This document shows positions 6,611 to 8,332 of a stretch of 8,332 bases of DNA, one piece after another (within the stretch, counting starts at the first letter, position 1; each line of letters starts with the position of its first letter). The DNA is taken from contig JAICKZ010000138.1 of NCBI GenBank assembly GCA_025927665.1, positions 1-8,332 of the forward strand. The letters run 5' to 3'. The position numbers and the translations under genes are program-made. The notes below the pieces were generated by a model, which did no database searches, was not told where the DNA came from, and worked only from the letters and a program-made list of their open reading frames with translations. This DNA is from Steroidobacteraceae bacterium (GTDB taxonomy: Bacteria > Pseudomonadota > Gammaproteobacteria > Steroidobacterales > Steroidobacteraceae).

Positions 6611-7069
6611 ATGCCAGACATATTCATCAGCTACTCCACTGCTGACAAGCAAATCGCGCAGTTCATGCATCAACATCTTTCGGATGAGGGAATACAGGTC
6701 TTTCTTGCGTCAGCCTCCCTTCAGCCGGGGCAACAGTGGAGTCAAGAAATTCTAAGCGCATTGCGTGGTTCATCTTGGGTGCTATTTCTTGCTAGCCGCG
6801 CTGCGTGCTCGTCGCCTTGGGTGCAACAAGAACTTGGTGCAGCTCTTATCTCTCAGAAAAAGCTAGTACCCATTGTTTGGGACATGCCGCCGTCAGATTT
6901 GCCTGGCTGGATAAAGAACTACCAAGCATTAAACTTGACTGGTGCTTCAATGGAACAAGTAAAATCGCAAATGACAGCGATCGCAAGCAGTATCAAGTCG
7001 GACAAGACACAAGGATTAGTGGTTGTAGGGCTACTTGTGGCAGCCCTCTTTGTAATCGGCTCGAAGTAG
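6611..7069 (+). CDS. TIR-domain protein with a C-terminal membrane anchor
   Basis: A 152-residue protein made of one TIR domain (about 2-130) and one hydrophobic helix (134-150, GLVVVGLLVAALFVIG) ending in SK. Signature parts: strand A DIFISYSTADK at the start, the SLQPGQQW loop (about 37-44), strand VLFLASRAA (57-65) and SPWVQQELGAAL (68-79). E74 in the WVQQEL motif occupies the place of the catalytic glutamate of NAD-cleaving TIR domains. The ATG at 6611 is preferred because GGAGAG (6597-6602) lies 8 nt upstream and the TIR fold begins right after it; an ATG at 6590, overlapping the upstream stop, would add seven residues. A tail anchor would hold the TIR domain on the cytoplasmic face of the membrane. 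NADase activity and a defence or abortive-infection role are inferred from the family. It is convergent with the HNH gene. Confidence 0.88.
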   Translation: MPDIFISYSTADKQIAQFMHQHLSDEGIQVFLASASLQPGQQWSQEILSALRGSSWVLFLASRAACSSPWVQQELGAALISQKKLVPIVWDMPPSDLPGWIKNYQALNLTGASMEQVKSQMTAIASSIKSDKTQGLVVVGLLVAALFVIGSK

Positions 7070-7129
7070 TATGTACTCTCTTAGCCAGCAATTCATCAGC
7101 CTCGTCTAGCGTGTTTGTCCACCATCTGA
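7070..7129. other. 60-bp gap between convergent TIR and HNH genes
   Basis: I see no hairpin with a T-run here on either strand, so the two convergent transcripts have no obvious bidirectional terminator and may overlap. Confidence 0.4.
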
Positions 7130-7999
7130 TTAAAGCACATTAGCGATAAGTTGTGCAGTCGCTTCACCGGCGATCACTTCGTAGACGGGATATCCCAGAT
7201 AACGAAATAGATGGATTTGCACTGAGACGTAATGCTTGCCATTTACAGAACGAATACCGAGGCACCAAGCATGCACTGATGATTGCAAATTCAAGTCCGT
7301 CTCAGGAGAAGGTGTCGCAATTATTTCGCTTGTTCCGCCGATCACGTGTCCGAGACAACGATCGCGATCTAAAATGTAATTTGGCAAGAGAGGGTTAAAG
7401 CTGTCAGCTCCATATCCGGCAACAGCAAACCCATGTCCGACCTTCGCGAGTAAGCACATGAAATTGTTAAGTCCCCAATTTCCAGTAATAGAAATTATCG
7501 TTGCCTCATCCTTTCTTTTGAAACGTTTTAGACGTTCGTCGTGATCGGCTGGATGCGGAAGAATTACCAAATAACTGATTCCAGGAATTTCCAGAGTCGG
7601 CGGGCGGCCGACCAGAATCCCAGCTGACGGAAATATTGGTGCGAAGAGCGGTGTGGTTGGGGCTTGCTCATGAGGAACAATGATCTCGGTGCTATTTTCA
7701 TCAATTGTGATGGTGACCTTTACGCCAACGCTTTTGCTTTTGCCCTTTCTCTTGCGTGATGGATATTTGTGTGCCTCTCTTAAGTTGCCGAAAATCCCAC
7801 GTGCAGCCCATAGCTCTTCGCGGGAAGTAATTTTTGCACATGCTGGGCAACTCGATCTTTTGAATACATAGTCACCCCCGAGGCTGTAAGGAATAATGTG
7901 TTCATCGGAAAGACCTTCGCTCGATCCACAGTAAATGCATCGACCGATGCTATCGAATGTTTTCCTAGCTGCGAACTTATGCTTTGGACCAATTGGCAT
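7130..7999 (-). CDS. HNH-endonuclease-like protein
   Basis: A 289-residue protein with an N-terminal zinc-braced HNH motif: CIYC (21-24), DEHIIPYSLGG (32-42) and CPAC (51-54), followed by AKITSREE. The Asp-His pair (D32, H34) is the expected catalytic start, but the residue after the second CxxC is Ala instead of the usual Asn, a variant I associate with a family of HNH proteins whose motif runs CxxCAxITSxxE. The remaining ~220 residues form an unassigned domain, with LAKVGHGFAVAGYG (184-197) as its most distinctive stretch. No signal peptide or membrane segment. The ATG at 7999 has only a weak purine-rich site (GAG about 6 nt upstream). It lies 107 nt after the relaxase stop in the same direction, so readthrough expression is possible. 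Likely role: DNA cleavage in defence or inter-element conflict; substrate unknown. Confidence 0.82.
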   Translation of the reverse strand: MPIGPKHKFAARKTFDSIGRCIYCGSSEGLSDEHIIPYSLGGDYVFKRSSCPACAKITSREELWAARGIFGNLREAHKYPSRKRKGKSKSVGVKVTITIDENSTEIIVPHEQAPTTPLFAPIFPSAGILVGRPPTLEIPGISYLVILPHPADHDERLKRFKRKDEATIISITGNWGLNNFMCLLAKVGHGFAVAGYGADSFNPLLPNYILDRDRCLGHVIGGTSEIIATPSPETDLNLQSSVHAWCLGIRSVNGKHYVSVQIHLFRYLGYPVYEVIAGEATAQLIANVL

Positions 8000-8106
8000 G
8001 TCTCATTCACTTATAGATCACCCGTGAAGCCTACACATTAAGCCAATCTGCACCGTTCTGAAATGAAAATTCGCCGCAATCACACATGCACCTACAGACA
8101 TTATGC
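8000..8106. other. 107-bp gap between relaxase and HNH genes
   Basis: No convincing terminator follows the relaxase stop and no strong promoter precedes the HNH gene. A TATAAG box (8016-8011, minus) lies close to the HNH start but lacks a recognisable -35. Confidence 0.35.
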
Positions 8107-8332
8107 TTATAGCGATATCTCATGTGATCTCGAAAACTCCCAATCAACATTACTTCTTCTCATCACACCTCGAACAGGTTGATTTAAATAACGATCGATT
8201 ACAGGCCGCCACGGTACTAAGCTAAATTCAGTTCCTTCTTCAATCATCGCAAACCGCCCACTTGCGAGCACAATGGATCGACGATAGGTGCCAGATACAC
8301 GCTGACCGTCATGTGTTGGGTGATAATTGAGA
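8107..8332 (-). CDS. conjugative relaxase, C-terminal end (DUF3363-type), partial
   Basis: A frame entering from the right edge (first full codon at 8331) runs 74 codons to a TAA at 8109-8107. The peptide includes SGTYRRSIVLASGRFAMIEE (13-32), then FSLVPWRPVIDRYLNQPVRG and ends VDWEFSRSHEISL. This matches the C-terminal DUF3363 region of the VirD2/TraI-like relaxases of Tn4371-type elements, where the pattern GTYRRxxxLASGRFAMxxxxxxFxLVPWxP is highly typical. The relaxase would nick oriT and stay bound to the strand; its catalytic domain lies outside the window. The same strand and element type as traG support the call. Too short for the longer ORF scans, but clear by pattern. Confidence 0.88.
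   Translation of the reverse strand, partial: LNYHPTHDGQRVSGTYRRSIVLASGRFAMIEEGTEFSLVPWRPVIDRYLNQPVRGVMRRSNVDWEFSRSHEISL

Noticed and set aside
6805..7143. 112-codon plus-strand frame overlapping the TIR gene
   Set aside because: It is another frame of the TIR coding region, which has clear domain motifs; no ribosome site or family match.
5746..8106. Insertion-type direct repeats flanking the cargo block
   Set aside because: Only short chance-level matches (such as CTCATTCA-like words near 5815 and 8002) were seen by eye; not enough to claim a target-site duplication or att site.

Overview
The window is a piece of an integrative and conjugative element, or of a related IncP/Tn4371-type conjugation module, from a proteobacterium. 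The minus strand carries, in transcription order from right to left, the 3' end of a relaxase gene (DUF3363-type C-terminus), a block of unrelated cargo, then traG (coupling protein), a ribbon-helix-helix gene, trbB, trbC, trbD and the first 473 codons of trbE. The traG-RHH-trbB-C-D-E order, and protein sequences resembling the Tn4371/Ralstonia-type Trb set, support this. Base composition looks mid-range by eye and does not resemble the high-GC beta-proteobacterial hosts typical of that family. The host genus cannot be named from this window.

Layout. 1-5727 (minus): a compact mating-pair-formation operon. traG/RHH, RHH/trbB and trbB/trbC each overlap by an ATGA; trbD and trbE are 2 nt apart. 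The one loose junction is trbC-trbD, which holds a hairpin and an 18-codon mini-ORF that itself overlaps the likely trbD start by ATGA. 5728-6332: an AT-rich gap of about 600 bp between divergent units. It holds a candidate leftward promoter, a dyad/10-bp repeat operator candidate, a terminator-like hairpin ahead of traG, and several very short ORFs of doubtful status. 6333-7069 (plus): a two-gene unit encoding a YcgL-like 85-residue protein and a TIR-domain protein with a single C-terminal membrane segment. 7130-7999 (minus): an HNH-endonuclease-like protein convergent with the TIR gene. 8107-8332 (minus): the relaxase C-terminus.

How it works together. The relaxase nicks and pilots the element's DNA, TraG couples the relaxosome to the channel, TrbB and TrbE are the ATPases, TrbC is the pilin and TrbD an inner-membrane partner. 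The YcgL-like/TIR pair and the HNH gene are cargo lodged inside the transfer region. The TIR protein keeps a glutamate where NAD-consuming TIR domains have their catalytic residue, so a membrane-anchored NADase effector, as used in anti-phage or inter-element defence, is the best inference. The YcgL-like + tail-anchored TIR pair is the strongest candidate for a poorly described system in this window.
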